64,000 nucleotides of DNA from an uncultured Eubacteriales bacterium (GTDB taxonomy: Bacteria > Bacillota > Clostridia > Christensenellales > UBA1242), in assembly GCA_902496015.1 (NCBI GenBank), contig CABUZJ010000001.1, forward strand, positions 124,001-188,000, read 5' to 3'. Below the pieces are notes generated by a model. It did no database searches, was not told where the DNA came from, and saw nothing but the letters and a program-made list of their open reading frames with translations. Shown one piece after another: positions 52,901 to 59,929 of the stretch (positions are counted from its first letter, which is position 1; each line of letters begins with the position of its first letter). Both the position numbers and the translations under genes were made by a program.

Positions 52901-54141
52901 TTTTTGACATTCCTCATAAAGGTGTATTTAGTGTTGAAGAATTAGCGGGGTTGCCTTTCCATTCAACAGATGGGAAATATTATACTGATGCAACTTGCAA
53001 AACTGAATACACTGGTGCAAGAAAATATATTTTAGATAATATGAATTTGTATTGTAAATATACATCTAATACAGAGGAAATACATGAGGGGCATTTTTAT
53101 GGATTTGGTACAAATGGTTATGAACGAATAAATACAGGAAATAACTATGTTTATGCAACTAAACAAGGGAATAAGACTTACATTAATGGTGAAAATGGAT
53201 ATATATGGACAGATTGTTTAGTTGGGCAGAAAATTGCAAAATTCCCAATCGTTACCGCTTTTTATTGGCCTAATGATGTTGATGGCACAACCACTGGTTT
53301 TCAATTTGCTTATTGGGTTAGGTTTAAAGATGGGGTGAGCATAGACAAAAACACTCCTTTAACTCCATATATTCTTCTCACAAAATATGAAAACCTTTAT
53401 GATATAATACCACTTGGAACATCTATGGGTTCAGGAGATATATATTATGCTGTGTTTGACTCTTATAAAAAAGATACTCCTTTTATAACTGTGGAAGGAA
53501 CTGGTGATGGTGCAAGTGATGACTATTATATAAGTTTAGATAATAACAAATATTCAACTTTAATAATAAAGTTAGGTGATTCAAAAATTGATGTTAGTAG
53601 TGTTGTAATGGAGATTAGTTATAACGGGAAAACTATAAACATTATTCCAAGTAAAGATGGTTATAAAACAGAAAATGTTAGTTATGAAATGAATGTTGCA
53701 AGCTTTTTTAAAATTTATAGTTTTACAAGTGCATTTGAAGTTAAATTTAAAATAACTTCAAGTTTAGGAAATGTGTTTTATACTGATTCACAACTGATAA
53801 CCACTTTCATTGATAATAGAGCAGAAATAGAAGGAAGAACAATTACTGGTTTGGGGGATCCTGTTACTAATCCAGTTGGTGGATATGCTTATTGGGCTGT
53901 AAATGGGAGATATTATATTAGCATTGAAATTATATTAAAAATTAAAGTTGGAAATGATGTTCAAGACTATGTTTTACAGACGCCATCAATTAGTGCTGGA
54001 GGTGCAACAGTAACAACAGAAACTGAATTAAAAGTTGGCAATAAAACTTATAAAGTAATTGTAACGGCAACTTCAAATGAATATTTTGATGAAGAAACCG
54101 GATCATCATATTGGATATATACTGCAAGTGTTAATTATTAA
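43933..54141 (+). CDS. Giant surface protein with N-terminal membrane anchor and Flg_new/InlB-like repeats
   Basis: 3402 residues from the ATG with GGAAGGAAAA upstream; a TTG 9 codons earlier overlaps the ribosome site and is rejected. An uncleaved-looking N-terminal helix (about 7-28, I-I-L-I-S-I-V-A-L-A-G-L-S-V-G-A-Y-F) is the only membrane segment. Residues about 40-580 form a beta-propeller-like region with WG-like repeats (D-I-N-G-N-L-V-L-D, Y-G-I-C). The remainder is Asn/Ser/Asp-rich beta modules. Several are Listeria-Bacteroides (Flg_new/InlB B) repeats: Y-D-F-V-G-W (about 1270), H-D-F-V-G-W-F (about 2395), G-Y-T-L-D-G-W (about 2490), F-D-F-L-R-W and Y-I-F-Q-G-Y (about 2600-2740), with L-Y-A-R-W and L-Y-A-G-W closing strands. 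There is no LPXTG or C-terminal helix. Role in adhesion is inference. Confidence 0.75.
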   Translation: MKKSLKIFLIILISIVALAGLSVGAYFLFKEDTKTQGGNKYTEIEKDFIDSINGSAGKVESEEQDVVLPVNVSLSQVDDIYDKYIVATINGNQEIIKRANVPYIIEFEEDFDEIIAINSDYALVKSSQVAGAKPFIVNLETAQTIIDNLEYNSYFDRDNKITYAGYAFVGDYLVISTSTNSARLGYNDDFIVRVYNLKTGQLQLDLQSGKDLINGDKVLKYSTSDKYLLIKSLKKSAIYDLSNANDLIVPEVVSYFNDIYEPIGSSGENDFDYILENGTKYKIKTEYRLSVLSDNRIFVSVLTQPDLQEDASFWLEKYNPEGDNLQRYFNQTCFVYDIANNAQISFNTNGNYVFVGNSMLDGFALIISCPIYDENEYLAKGANLDKQTATYYQIATMSSVLTYDYSSYGDIIGFYDDKIICCKSYEADSGIKSILNLNGEKAFDLPKSSWVADKKTYDGYFVVYNGIRYGICDINGNLVLDILYSQISPVIGGHSIVISSSGRVYNFDVANKTLVEIDNFYNEFISYAMKGVEYYVTNTDGKYQIYNIQGTLLVDNLDQIKIIDTPGGVKILFEEQENNIRALISKNVEIETDRVVASVTYNYVPKYNTGNGVVFADNVNNLLVNSNNANTVAEKETLFSNFNIETNEINGVKYYSVIAGEASKAKSFNISELLIEFFNDSSLNQVNIFDDSVYSYYNDLFSNGNFTFKEFEQIIYPVDGNEDIYININVALQVRFLFYGYNGNNTWENRDNWKDEYLNNFSTDKNSLLHFDVQAVFNITCSNGYYFAMGDPTMVQLSSAETISFQQEENKKLYVNANYPSNSIKINYEIGGENFASPVNDNSEFFILLGLFKVTIAPILYANFNVNLSKDGNSFNYIFKDFLGYEPNYIGDISLIQISKIENNNGYTDYYFQTKNGVFFLGDNKVSTSSILLGESINLTIYESYVDVNFKDVDETTGQEYDIIANAINTGNDGSDGKVIIKDKEGNVLTDEQFNDLLNAFTQLNEGEYYYTIYSGGTTANGGYNNIGFTEGSGLYGIINNVKAKEFPFTFEKAGYSFNGLEFENAGISYAYFNPVYIHNNNSIAINGYLGTKLSTVTKTIQIVEFPDGEPVGFSSYEVNPIYQMFYNPIDTEKYVYVQDVDAEGNLSGTPYKYNSWRYNSSTDAKLLMMWEAKPFDMYFYAEQETLNGINLVGSASSGDRDWFFEDLESEGNFSFDSNIFGDILKNSEVITGGYIGNNAVEVMQSKNKVDFGAEILGLPIPVKYGYDFVGWQPMKVENGVLLPIESAGIIKGNAITLNSYNCDVWNVNGQLHFKAVFEEKEYILKINVGEDSFFAENGLTVSADLNDWTEGCGGWSITRDGNNVILSRVLKFSELNSLNQTTWEVPSPLGTRWQIVNYNLSLYNSNPNSSDSETNGYVDVNYIPYELNNRGQYVQSNFKPGLARNFDLVQMLNTLTQGVKNTTYNSGKSFYLDSINGITNSQDEFSYYINNGFNIESLNLIATPIIVDYFVELNAFGFTDAEVSGQYVVNDSAFDISSSGVFPNNVAKVEAYSGVDFLGLSCNSLDYRFSMLSIRLYVGDGNKSVDLNFEIIWKNNIYFGINYLNYSLNGFGAETLSGTEVANIIGLDSEEQINNIVGFNDDFTKINISIPQLKFGTQAEEIEDIIKLEDEKSGNLKQIYIRSVELNFEVSETSYEIVMSAHDSVIVSNFDDATINDIANMQVQANESLNSNKNVAINIGAVEDIQQNVSTIDGVNGKDGYAITSVGRKNTKILSLLSGGEFTGETSVYSHLIKNIAIANLQTIYNNGNFEYVVNDYIIVTIVFNVSYSLAGEIQVFAQISDTLFNADNPTGVEGVTQSVDFGANGSASVALCSGDILNLQISSKSRGTFDLFASVQLMGSGNEEPTINNDKLVAGVFEELTQGEFENNVYLDNDLDDENSSSLLGENAFNAITTKTLTYNAIAGYYLKSLKITTSSGVSLDVLKGYPSFEISNGRLKYNYNIFNLSSSTPYYFENTLISVENLPSQSQESSAQISIKLYGLYRKVTIEAFYESITTVFVDNQIVNFNGNNLSELDFDIVLNYANSSESFKDLTINQYPESVLDNEITTGNYYIAGINENVSPNRYYAVFMFLGKNISSLDFSIVDSFRNYEDISKIGGIDLASGTKYVNGIFPNNNAVTIILNKILHNLDLTLDFGYSSDSGWQSYASFEYYQRENYANFNTLLEKRLKDSFSLLYYDALSNPLSQSPAVITELARNYVLQYFNSTNVVMLYKPFAGYNANVLVVDRNGNALNSNACSVTDDGEFKRITINASYLTEDRTISIRFEANKYQLQYMPNKPSTSNEDDNVLYYANSVLGESGDDIYVIDVWFDGLVNAVNHITYPDDNLRLIGHDFVGWFTTSEASGGYELKQNETPLNENFINADTPNIINLIYARWKVKNIIVTFMPNDKSAGNGSTFASFSTPIQISYNYNDVYGASMPIPTRNGYTLDGWSKNSGLIGGQLTKITSEDRVDENDDYRLYARWKPNEYNVTYNLPDRDIDGNIFANFGSTPKFNDNPFGMNEINVISQTATSLTISMLFDSVYPASPMPYATCTGFDFLRWAVNNNEDLTIGENTSLIWEHVSDNKVEVWSQWQLQGVKVVLITTPNSTGTIEDGNILERLAKTFNNTSTTNNLLEWLLKDKNGGNNGVINNFYSYTTTGDDGSRVVYNINIPYYSPEGTILSNGIDNLKAPESAGYIFQGYYYYNNTSFVKYIEENASGDCQLTKRWNLEWNKINPIKLYAGWVIKNFEVKFTIGDEFSGLFSGLGLGYADYTGENAFDYLLNSSLSLNIEIWTADDDNSSNISSTYISSAGTYTFKLEFYQRLVLTMNMAEGHYLSKIIVGDGTEFVGTWDNINKQTSGLSSFRSGYERQGLLDNFALLYDVYYGENSDQPDDKKYKQDIVNSGISHIVTDYDIIFEFARQYFNVTIVQLRQNNNGSLTEFNRIIFDIPHKGVFSVEELAGLPFHSTDGKYYTDATCKTEYTGARKYILDNMNLYCKYTSNTEEIHEGHFYGFGTNGYERINTGNNYVYATKQGNKTYINGENGYIWTDCLVGQKIAKFPIVTAFYWPNDVDGTTTGFQFAYWVRFKDGVSIDKNTPLTPYILLTKYENLYDIIPLGTSMGSGDIYYAVFDSYKKDTPFITVEGTGDGASDDYYISLDNNKYSTLIIKLGDSKIDVSSVVMEISYNGKTINIIPSKDGYKTENVSYEMNVASFFKIYSFTSAFEVKFKITSSLGNVFYTDSQLITTFIDNRAEIEGRTITGLGDPVTNPVGGYAYWAVNGRYYISIEIILKIKVGNDVQDYVLQTPSISAGGATVTTETELKVGNKTYKVIVTATSNEYFDEETGSSYWIYTASVNY

Positions 54142-54142
54142 C

Positions 54143-54172
54143 AAAAAGAGCCTTTTAAAAGGCTCTTTCTTA
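54143..54172. terminator. Bidirectional intrinsic terminator
   Basis: AAAAGAGCCTTTTAAAAGGCTCTTT is a near-perfect palindrome between the convergent genes ending at 54141 and 54194. Confidence 0.85.
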
Positions 54173-54193
54173 TTACATTTATTTTAGAATTGT

Positions 54194-55231
54194 TTAAAAT
54201 AATGACATAATGAGTTGTGTTAAATAACCTAGTGCTAGGCTTGAAATGAATAATATAGCAACAATGGTTAAGTTGTTTTTTATGTTTTTATTTTGTTTAA
54301 ATAAAATAACTAAACCTAAGCCAGCATTAGCACATAAGCCTGCAAGACAAGCTCCAAATGTTAGTCCGCCCTTAACAAAAAGTTGTGTTATAACAAGTGA
54401 GCTTGCACAATTTGGTATTAATCCAACTAATACTGAAATAAGTGGTGCAAGATATGTGCTAGTTGAAAGAAAGTTAGTTAAATTATCTTCGCCAATAGCA
54501 TAAACTATGCCACCAAAAATTAAGTTTATAATTAATATATAAAGAAAGATTTTAAGGGTGTGAATTAAAGGGTGTAAAAGATATCTTTTAGACCATGGTT
54601 CATTTTTCTCTTCTTCTATATGATGACCACAACAACCAACATGTGCATGCTCTTCAATTGCTTCAATATCATTTGTAGTTTCTAATGTGTCACTTGTTGT
54701 TGAACAATTTTTAACTTCTTTTAAATTTAACTTATTTTCGTTTGAATTAGTTGTTATATTATTTTCATTTTCTTTATTTTGGTCGTTGTTATTTTCAAAT
54801 TCGTAACTTTTATTAAGATTTTCTTTTCTTAATTTATTTTTTTTTGTTGCTTTTATTATTCCATCAACTGCAAATCCTATTGCCATTCCAAATAAAAATT
54901 TAATTAAAAGAAGAGGTAATAAATAAGCAATTTTATTAGGTGAAATAATTAAAATGGGAATTGCTTCATCGCTAGTTGCAATAAAAATTGCAAGAAGTGT
55001 GCCCATTGTGATTTTTTTATTTGAATAAAGGTCTGTTGCAATTACACTAAAACCACATTGTGGGAGTAAACCAAAACCCGCACCAAAAATTGGAGCATAA
55101 GGGCTTTTTAAAATTTGTTTATTGAATTTTTTAGAAGTCCATGCTTCTAATAGCTCAATTAGTATATATGCACCAAGCAAGAAAGGAAATAAAATTAAAC
55201 TATCTTTTATGGCGTCCCAAACAAACTCCAT
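54194..55231 (-). CDS. Putative manganese exporter (arsenic-efflux-like permease family)
   Basis: 345 residues, about ten hydrophobic helices in two repeats, with G-A-G-F-G-L-L-P-Q-C-G-F-S in the first half and V-G-L-I-P-N-C-A-S-S in the second. That Q/N-C-G/A pairing is typical of the putative manganese transporter family once annotated as arsenic efflux proteins. The cytoplasmic loop between the halves (about 120-215) is Asn/Glu-rich and carries a metal-binding-like H-A-H-V-G-C-C-G-H-H cluster. GAGG lies before the ATG on the minus strand. No yybP-ykoY manganese riboswitch pattern is visible upstream. Metal specificity is inferred. Confidence 0.7.
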   Translation of the reverse strand: MEFVWDAIKDSLILFPFLLGAYILIELLEAWTSKKFNKQILKSPYAPIFGAGFGLLPQCGFSVIATDLYSNKKITMGTLLAIFIATSDEAIPILIISPNKIAYLLPLLLIKFLFGMAIGFAVDGIIKATKKNKLRKENLNKSYEFENNNDQNKENENNITTNSNENKLNLKEVKNCSTTSDTLETTNDIEAIEEHAHVGCCGHHIEEEKNEPWSKRYLLHPLIHTLKIFLYILIINLIFGGIVYAIGEDNLTNFLSTSTYLAPLISVLVGLIPNCASSLVITQLFVKGGLTFGACLAGLCANAGLGLVILFKQNKNIKNNLTIVAILFISSLALGYLTQLIMSLF

Positions 55232-55388
55232 AGACTTACCTCGTGTTTTTTATTTTAGCACATATTTAAAAATTTTTCAATAACTATTAATTAGCAAAAT
55301 GAAAAGATTGTATAATTATGTAATATGATAATACGATTTATAATGTTAATGGTAAAATATTAATTTTTATATTTATATAATTAAATAT

Positions 55389-55417
55389 TTGAAAACAAAA
55401 CAATAGTATGATATAAT
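55389..55417 (+). promoter_or_regulatory. Promoter of the 367-residue membrane protein gene
   Basis: TTGAAA (55389-55394), 17 bases, TATAAT (55412-55417), followed by AAGGAG and the ATG at 55436. Confidence 0.65.
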
Positions 55418-55435
55418 CGTTATTAAGGAGAATTT

Positions 55436-56539
55436 ATGAAATTAATTGTTTTTGCTATCATTCCTTTGGTTGCAATTTTAAGTGCAATTGGCACTTTAAT
55501 ATATTATGCGATTAGAAAGCGTGCATTTGTTGAAATGCGAAAGGAAAAAAGAATAAAGCGAGATTATGAACAAGGCAAACTTAGTGAAGAAGAAGCAAAT
55601 GCCGAGCTTTCTAAATTAAAAAAATATAAGAAAAAACAAAAAGAACAAAAGCCTTTAACAAAATCACAAAAGAAAAAAAGACTTGCTTTTCAAATTGTGG
55701 CAATGATTATGGTAGTAGTGGTGGGGGCTATAGGTGGTTTTTTTGCGGGCAGTTTTTATATTTCTTCTAAATATAGAGCTGAATATAATTTCAGCGAAGC
55801 ACAATATAGAGATAATGTTGAAGTTGTTTTAAAGCAAACTATTAATAATCCTAATGAATATAAAAGACCTAATGAAGGTGTTGGAGCAATAAATGCGTTT
55901 GTTACGGCGGAATATGTGTTGTCACAAAAAAATACTTATCAGGTTAATTCTAATGGAACAATTCAACCAAGTATTGGAAGCAAGCAGAGTGTTTATGCTT
56001 ATAGATATAAAAAGGATAATGTGACTTATCTTGAAAATATTTCAGTTGGAATGCTTAGTGTGGCAGAAAGATTGATTTATAAAGATAATGTGATAAATAG
56101 AGTTGAAGGGAAAAGCATTCAAACCACAAATGCCGATTGGACTGGTGCAATTTCTACTTTTAGTTATGACCAGTTTAAAGAAATAAATGGCAATGCTATT
56201 GATAATCCTATTGCTTATGTGGTGTCTAGTAAAACAGCAACGGTTGAAACAAATAATCCAAAAGAACTTGGTGGCGGTCTTTATCAATTTAAATTAGTGC
56301 TTTCAACTGATACATCTGTTATGAACTATGTTAAACAAATGAAGAGAACAAGCGGGTTATCATCTTATCCTAAATTTGAAAGCGTGGTGTTAACTTTTAC
56401 TATTGATGAAGATTATAATTTTATTGAAATTACGGCAGAAGAGAGTTATACTGTGGTTTACTTTGGTGTTCCTGCATTTTGTTCGGGGTCACTTACTCAA
56501 CGATTTAATTATGATGAGAATTTTGAAATTAAACACTAG
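55436..56539 (+). CDS. Two-helix membrane protein with extracytoplasmic domain, unknown function
   Basis: 367 residues. Helix 1 at about 3-24, a strongly basic cytoplasmic loop (28-82, many K-K-x-K and E-E-x-N-A), helix 2 at about 85-110 (I-M-V-V-V-V-G-A-I-G-G-F-F-A-G), then a 255-residue beta-rich outer domain ending F-C-S-G-S-L-T-Q-R-F. No known domain recognised. It has its own promoter, and cysS downstream has a separate one, so no operon logic points to a role. Confidence 0.65.
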   Translation: MKLIVFAIIPLVAILSAIGTLIYYAIRKRAFVEMRKEKRIKRDYEQGKLSEEEANAELSKLKKYKKKQKEQKPLTKSQKKKRLAFQIVAMIMVVVVGAIGGFFAGSFYISSKYRAEYNFSEAQYRDNVEVVLKQTINNPNEYKRPNEGVGAINAFVTAEYVLSQKNTYQVNSNGTIQPSIGSKQSVYAYRYKKDNVTYLENISVGMLSVAERLIYKDNVINRVEGKSIQTTNADWTGAISTFSYDQFKEINGNAIDNPIAYVVSSKTATVETNNPKELGGGLYQFKLVLSTDTSVMNYVKQMKRTSGLSSYPKFESVVLTFTIDEDYNFIEITAEESYTVVYFGVPAFCSGSLTQRFNYDENFEIKH

Positions 56540-56572
56540 ATTTTAAGTGTTAATTTTGATAAATTTATTGGG

Positions 56573-56602
56573 TTGACAAGTGATTTTTATATTTGATATA
56601 CT
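56573..56602 (+). promoter_or_regulatory. Promoter of cysS
   Basis: TTGACA (56573-56578), 18 bases, TATACT (56597-56602). The leader is only about 20 bases, so no T-box can be present. Confidence 0.7.
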
Positions 56603-56628
56603 TTATAAAATTTATAAGAAGGTATTTT

Positions 56629-58044
56629 ATGACACTGAAAATTTATAATTCAATTTCTAAACAAAAAGAAGAATTTAAACCCATAGTTAAAGGTAAAGTT
56701 GGTATGTATGTTTGTGGGCCAACTGTTTATGGGCCACCTCATGTGGGGCATGCAAGAAGTTATGTTAATTTTGATGTTGTTTTTAGGTATTTACAATTTT
56801 TGGGCTATGATGTGAAATATGTTCAAAACATAACTGATGTGGGGCATTTGGTTGGCGATGGTGATGATGGGCAAGATAAAATTTTAAAGCAAGCACTAAT
56901 TGAAAAAATTGACCCGTATCAAATTGCATATAAATATGAATGTGCTTATTTTGATGCAATGCATGAACTTAATGTTGAAAGACCAAGCATTAGTGTTAGG
57001 GCAACTGGCTGTATTCCCGATATGATTGAAATGGTGAAAACCATTATTGATAAAGGTTATGCTTATGTTACTGATAGGGGTAATGTTTATTTTGATGTTT
57101 ATAAATTTAAAAACTATGGCAAACTTTCAAATCGAACATTGTGCAACACAAAAAGTGGAGAAAGAATTGTTGTGGCAGATGACAAGAAAAACCATGAAGA
57201 TTTTGCGTTGTGGAAGAGTGCAGAAGGTGGGCATATTATGAAATGGAATAGCCCATGGGGTGTGGGGTATCCTGGTTGGCATTTGGAATGTTCTACCATG
57301 AGTAAAAAGTTTTTGGGAGATACTTTTGATATTCATGGTGGTGGGCTAGATAATATGTTCCCGCATCATGAAAGTGAAATTGCACAAAGCGAAGTTGCTA
57401 ATGGAAAACCTTTTGTTCATTATTTTATGCATAATAATCTTATAACAGTTAATGGAACAAAAATGGGCAAAAGTTTGGGTAATTTTATTACTTTAAGTGA
57501 TTTATTTAAAAAAGTTCCTGCTATGTGGGTTAGATGGTTTATATTACAATTCCATTATCGCAGTCCTATTGATTTTACAATTGATGCAATTAAGAATTCT
57601 TCTGTTAATTTTGAAAAACTAAGCAGTGCGGTTGCTGAATTAAGGTCGAAGATTAATGACATGCAAGAAGAAGTAGTAGATAGTAACTTAAAAGCAATTT
57701 ATGATGCATTTATAAATGCCATGAATGAAGATTTTAATACTCCTGTTGCAATAAGTGAAATAATTAAACTTCCAAAAATTATAAATGGGGCAATAGCTGA
57801 AAATAATGTTTCTGTTTTAAAGCAATGCAATTATTTGATTAAAAAGTTATGTGAAGAAGTGTTAGGTTTAAAATTTGAAACACAATCAAGCAAAGATAGT
57901 GAGAAGGTGGAAGTTTTACTTAATATTATTGAGCAAGTAAGAAATGAATTGCGTGCTGAAAAAAATTTTGAGTTAAGTGATAAGATTAGAGATGAATTAG
58001 CAAAAAATGGCATTAGTTTATTTGATAAAAAATTAAAAGGTTAG
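56629..58044 (+). CDS. cysS: Cysteinyl-tRNA synthetase
   Basis: 471 residues from the ATG with AGAAGG upstream; a frame beginning 12 codons earlier lies in the promoter and is rejected. HIGH-type motif P-H-V-G-H-A-R after V-C-G-P-T-V-Y, zinc ligands in the first C-G-P (Cys), W-H-L-E-C-S and F-P-H-H-E-S-E, and the ATP motif K-M-G-K-S in place of the usual K-M-S-K-S. Overall like the CysRS type with H-N-N-L-I-T-V-N-G and K-M-G-K-S-L-G-N-F common in Bacteroidetes and some Clostridia. Charges tRNA-Cys. Three bases before the next gene. Confidence 0.94.
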   Translation: MTLKIYNSISKQKEEFKPIVKGKVGMYVCGPTVYGPPHVGHARSYVNFDVVFRYLQFLGYDVKYVQNITDVGHLVGDGDDGQDKILKQALIEKIDPYQIAYKYECAYFDAMHELNVERPSISVRATGCIPDMIEMVKTIIDKGYAYVTDRGNVYFDVYKFKNYGKLSNRTLCNTKSGERIVVADDKKNHEDFALWKSAEGGHIMKWNSPWGVGYPGWHLECSTMSKKFLGDTFDIHGGGLDNMFPHHESEIAQSEVANGKPFVHYFMHNNLITVNGTKMGKSLGNFITLSDLFKKVPAMWVRWFILQFHYRSPIDFTIDAIKNSSVNFEKLSSAVAELRSKINDMQEEVVDSNLKAIYDAFINAMNEDFNTPVAISEIIKLPKIINGAIAENNVSVLKQCNYLIKKLCEEVLGLKFETQSSKDSEKVEVLLNIIEQVRNELRAEKNFELSDKIRDELAKNGISLFDKKLKG

Positions 58045-58047
58045 AAT

Positions 58048-58764
58048 ATGGAAAGACAAGAAAAACTAGGGTGGATTGTTAACATTATATTTGCAATATT
58101 AATTCTTGTAGCTGACATTTGTTTTATTGTTATTGACTGTTCGCCTTATATAACAAAAACAATTGCAAGCATTTTATTTGTGCTTTGTGGTGCATATAAT
58201 TTGTTTTATTGTTTATATGTTTTAAAGATTAGGAAAAATTTAAGTTTTATGTGGCTTATGTTTTTAGGGCTTGTGTTAGCAATGCTTGGTGATATTTTGC
58301 TCATTGATTATTTTGTTGTTGGAGCAATTTTATTTGGAACAGGGCATGTGTTTTTCTTCTTATCATTTTGTATGATTTCTGGATTTTCAATTAGAGATTT
58401 AATTATTGGTGCAATTATTTTTGTATTGGCATTTTTGTTAATAGAATTTTATTCTAATTTTGATTTCGGTGGCATGAAAATTTTGGTTATTGTTTATGCA
58501 TTAATAATTTCATTAATGCTGGGTAAAGCACTTTCTAATATGTTTTGTAAAAACAACTTATTAATTTATAGCGTTATTTTGCTAGGGGCTGGATTGTTCT
58601 TTATTTCCGACTTAATGCTAATGTTTTATCTTTTTGCTGGAAGAGCCGTTGTATTTGATATTATTTGCTTGGCTACTTATTATCCGGCAGAATTTATTTT
58701 AGCATTATCGATTTATTTGGTGTCAAATAAATTAATGAGCACTTCAAGCAATTTTAGAAAATAA
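58048..58764 (+). CDS. YhhN-family membrane protein (lysoplasmalogenase-like)
   Basis: 238 residues, about eight hydrophobic helices. YhhN/TMEM86 signatures: L-G-D-I-L-L near residue 80, G-T-G-H-V-F-F-F, G-L-F-F-I-S-D-L-M-L and A-T-Y-Y-P-A-E near the C-end, with the paired acidic residues thought to form the active site. In animals the family cleaves the vinyl-ether bond of lysoplasmalogens; many anaerobic Clostridia contain plasmalogens, which fits. Starts 3 bases after cysS and is probably co-transcribed. Confidence 0.75.
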   Translation: MERQEKLGWIVNIIFAILILVADICFIVIDCSPYITKTIASILFVLCGAYNLFYCLYVLKIRKNLSFMWLMFLGLVLAMLGDILLIDYFVVGAILFGTGHVFFFLSFCMISGFSIRDLIIGAIIFVLAFLLIEFYSNFDFGGMKILVIVYALIISLMLGKALSNMFCKNNLLIYSVILLGAGLFFISDLMLMFYLFAGRAVVFDIICLATYYPAEFILALSIYLVSNKLMSTSSNFRK

Positions 58765-58845
58765 AAATTTTTGGCACTTTAATGATTATTAAAATTTTAA
58801 ATTTTAAAAAAATGCATAGTGCTTACAAGTTGATTATTATTTGAT

Positions 58846-58874
58846 TTGACATGTATATTTTTTGTTGTTAAAAT
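58846..58874 (+). promoter_or_regulatory. Promoter of the degV gene
   Basis: TTGACA (58846-58851), 17 bases, TAAAAT (58869-58874). Confidence 0.7.
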
Positions 58875-58905
58875 TAATTGGTAAATTTATTCAAAGGAGA
58901 AAATA

Positions 58906-59775
58906 ATGAAAGTAGCAATTGTTACAGATAGTAATGCTGGTTTAACAAATAAAGAGGCAAATGAACTTGGTGTTTTTTTAGTTCCTATGCCATTTTTAAT
59001 AGATAATGAAGAATATTTTGAAAACATTAATTTAACTCAAGAAATGTTTTACAATAAACTTGAAGGGGAGAGCAATGTTTCAACCAGTCAGCCAAGTATT
59101 TTTGCGGTTAAAGAGTTGTGGGACAATATTTTAAAAGAATATGATGAAATTGTTCATATTCCAATGAGTAGTGCACTTTCTGCAAGTTATCAAACGGCTT
59201 TTGGCGCTGCTATTGATTATAATGGCAAGGTGCAAGTTGTGGATAATAAAAGAATTTCTGTTACTCAAAAGCAATCGGTTTTAGATGCTTTGAAACTTGT
59301 AAAAAATGGTAAAAATGCAAAAGAAATTAAAGAAGAATTAGAGAAAACTTCAGTGAATGCAAGCATATATATAATGCTTTCAACATTAAAATATTTAAAA
59401 AAAGGCGGACGAATTACACCTGCTGCCGCAGCCATTGGGGGATTACTTAAAATAAAACCAGTGCTTCAAATTCAAGGTGAAAAGTTAGATAAATTTGCAC
59501 AAGTTTTAACGGCTTCACAAGGTAAAAAACGAATGATAGACCAAATTGAGCATGATTTATTAAATAGGTTTTCTTCTCTTGTTAAAGATAAGAAAATTAA
59601 AATTGGCATGGCTTACACAAATTGTTATGATAAGTGTTTAGAATTTAAACAAGAGGCGGATATTATGTTAAAAAAATATGGCTTAAAAGTTGAAGACATT
59701 AATCCACTTTCTCTTTCAGTTGCTTGTCACATTGGGCCAGGTGCTATTGCGGTGGCTGCATATTATAAGGAATAA
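58906..59775 (+). CDS. degV: DegV-family fatty acid-binding protein
   Basis: 289 residues. N-terminal K-V-A-I-V-T-D-S-N-A-G-L, the S-T-S-Q-P-S ligand loop near 62-67, G-G-R-I-T-P-A-A-A-A-I-G and the closing H-I-G-P-G-A-I-A-V. In Firmicutes, DegV (FakB-type) proteins hold a fatty acid for phosphorylation by FakA. AAAGGAG precedes the ATG. A strong terminator follows. Confidence 0.92.
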   Translation: MKVAIVTDSNAGLTNKEANELGVFLVPMPFLIDNEEYFENINLTQEMFYNKLEGESNVSTSQPSIFAVKELWDNILKEYDEIVHIPMSSALSASYQTAFGAAIDYNGKVQVVDNKRISVTQKQSVLDALKLVKNGKNAKEIKEELEKTSVNASIYIMLSTLKYLKKGGRITPAAAAIGGLLKIKPVLQIQGEKLDKFAQVLTASQGKKRMIDQIEHDLLNRFSSLVKDKKIKIGMAYTNCYDKCLEFKQEADIMLKKYGLKVEDINPLSLSVACHIGPGAIAVAAYYKE

Positions 59776-59806
59776 AAAAACTTATGCATTTGCATAAGTT
59801 TTTATA
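59775..59806 (+). terminator. Intrinsic terminator after degV
   Basis: AAAAACTTATGCA and TGCATAAGTTTTT form a long perfect stem. Confidence 0.88.
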
Positions 59807-59850
59807 TTTTTAAAAATTTTTAATTTTTATTCAATTTTGCTAAAAATTTT

Positions 59851-59879
59851 TTGGTTAAATTTGTGAATTTTGGTATAAT
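59851..59879 (+). promoter_or_regulatory. Promoter of the membrane protein / MBL-hydrolase pair
   Basis: TTGGTT (59851-59856), 17 bases, TATAAT (59874-59879). Confidence 0.6.
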
Positions 59880-59929
59880 ATTAATAATTTTGTAGTTAGA
59901 TTAGTTAATGGATAGAATAAGGGGGAATT

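Noticed and set aside
55232..55330. yybP-ykoY manganese riboswitch upstream of the putative exporter
   Set aside because: The conserved loop sequences of that riboswitch were looked for on the minus strand and not found.
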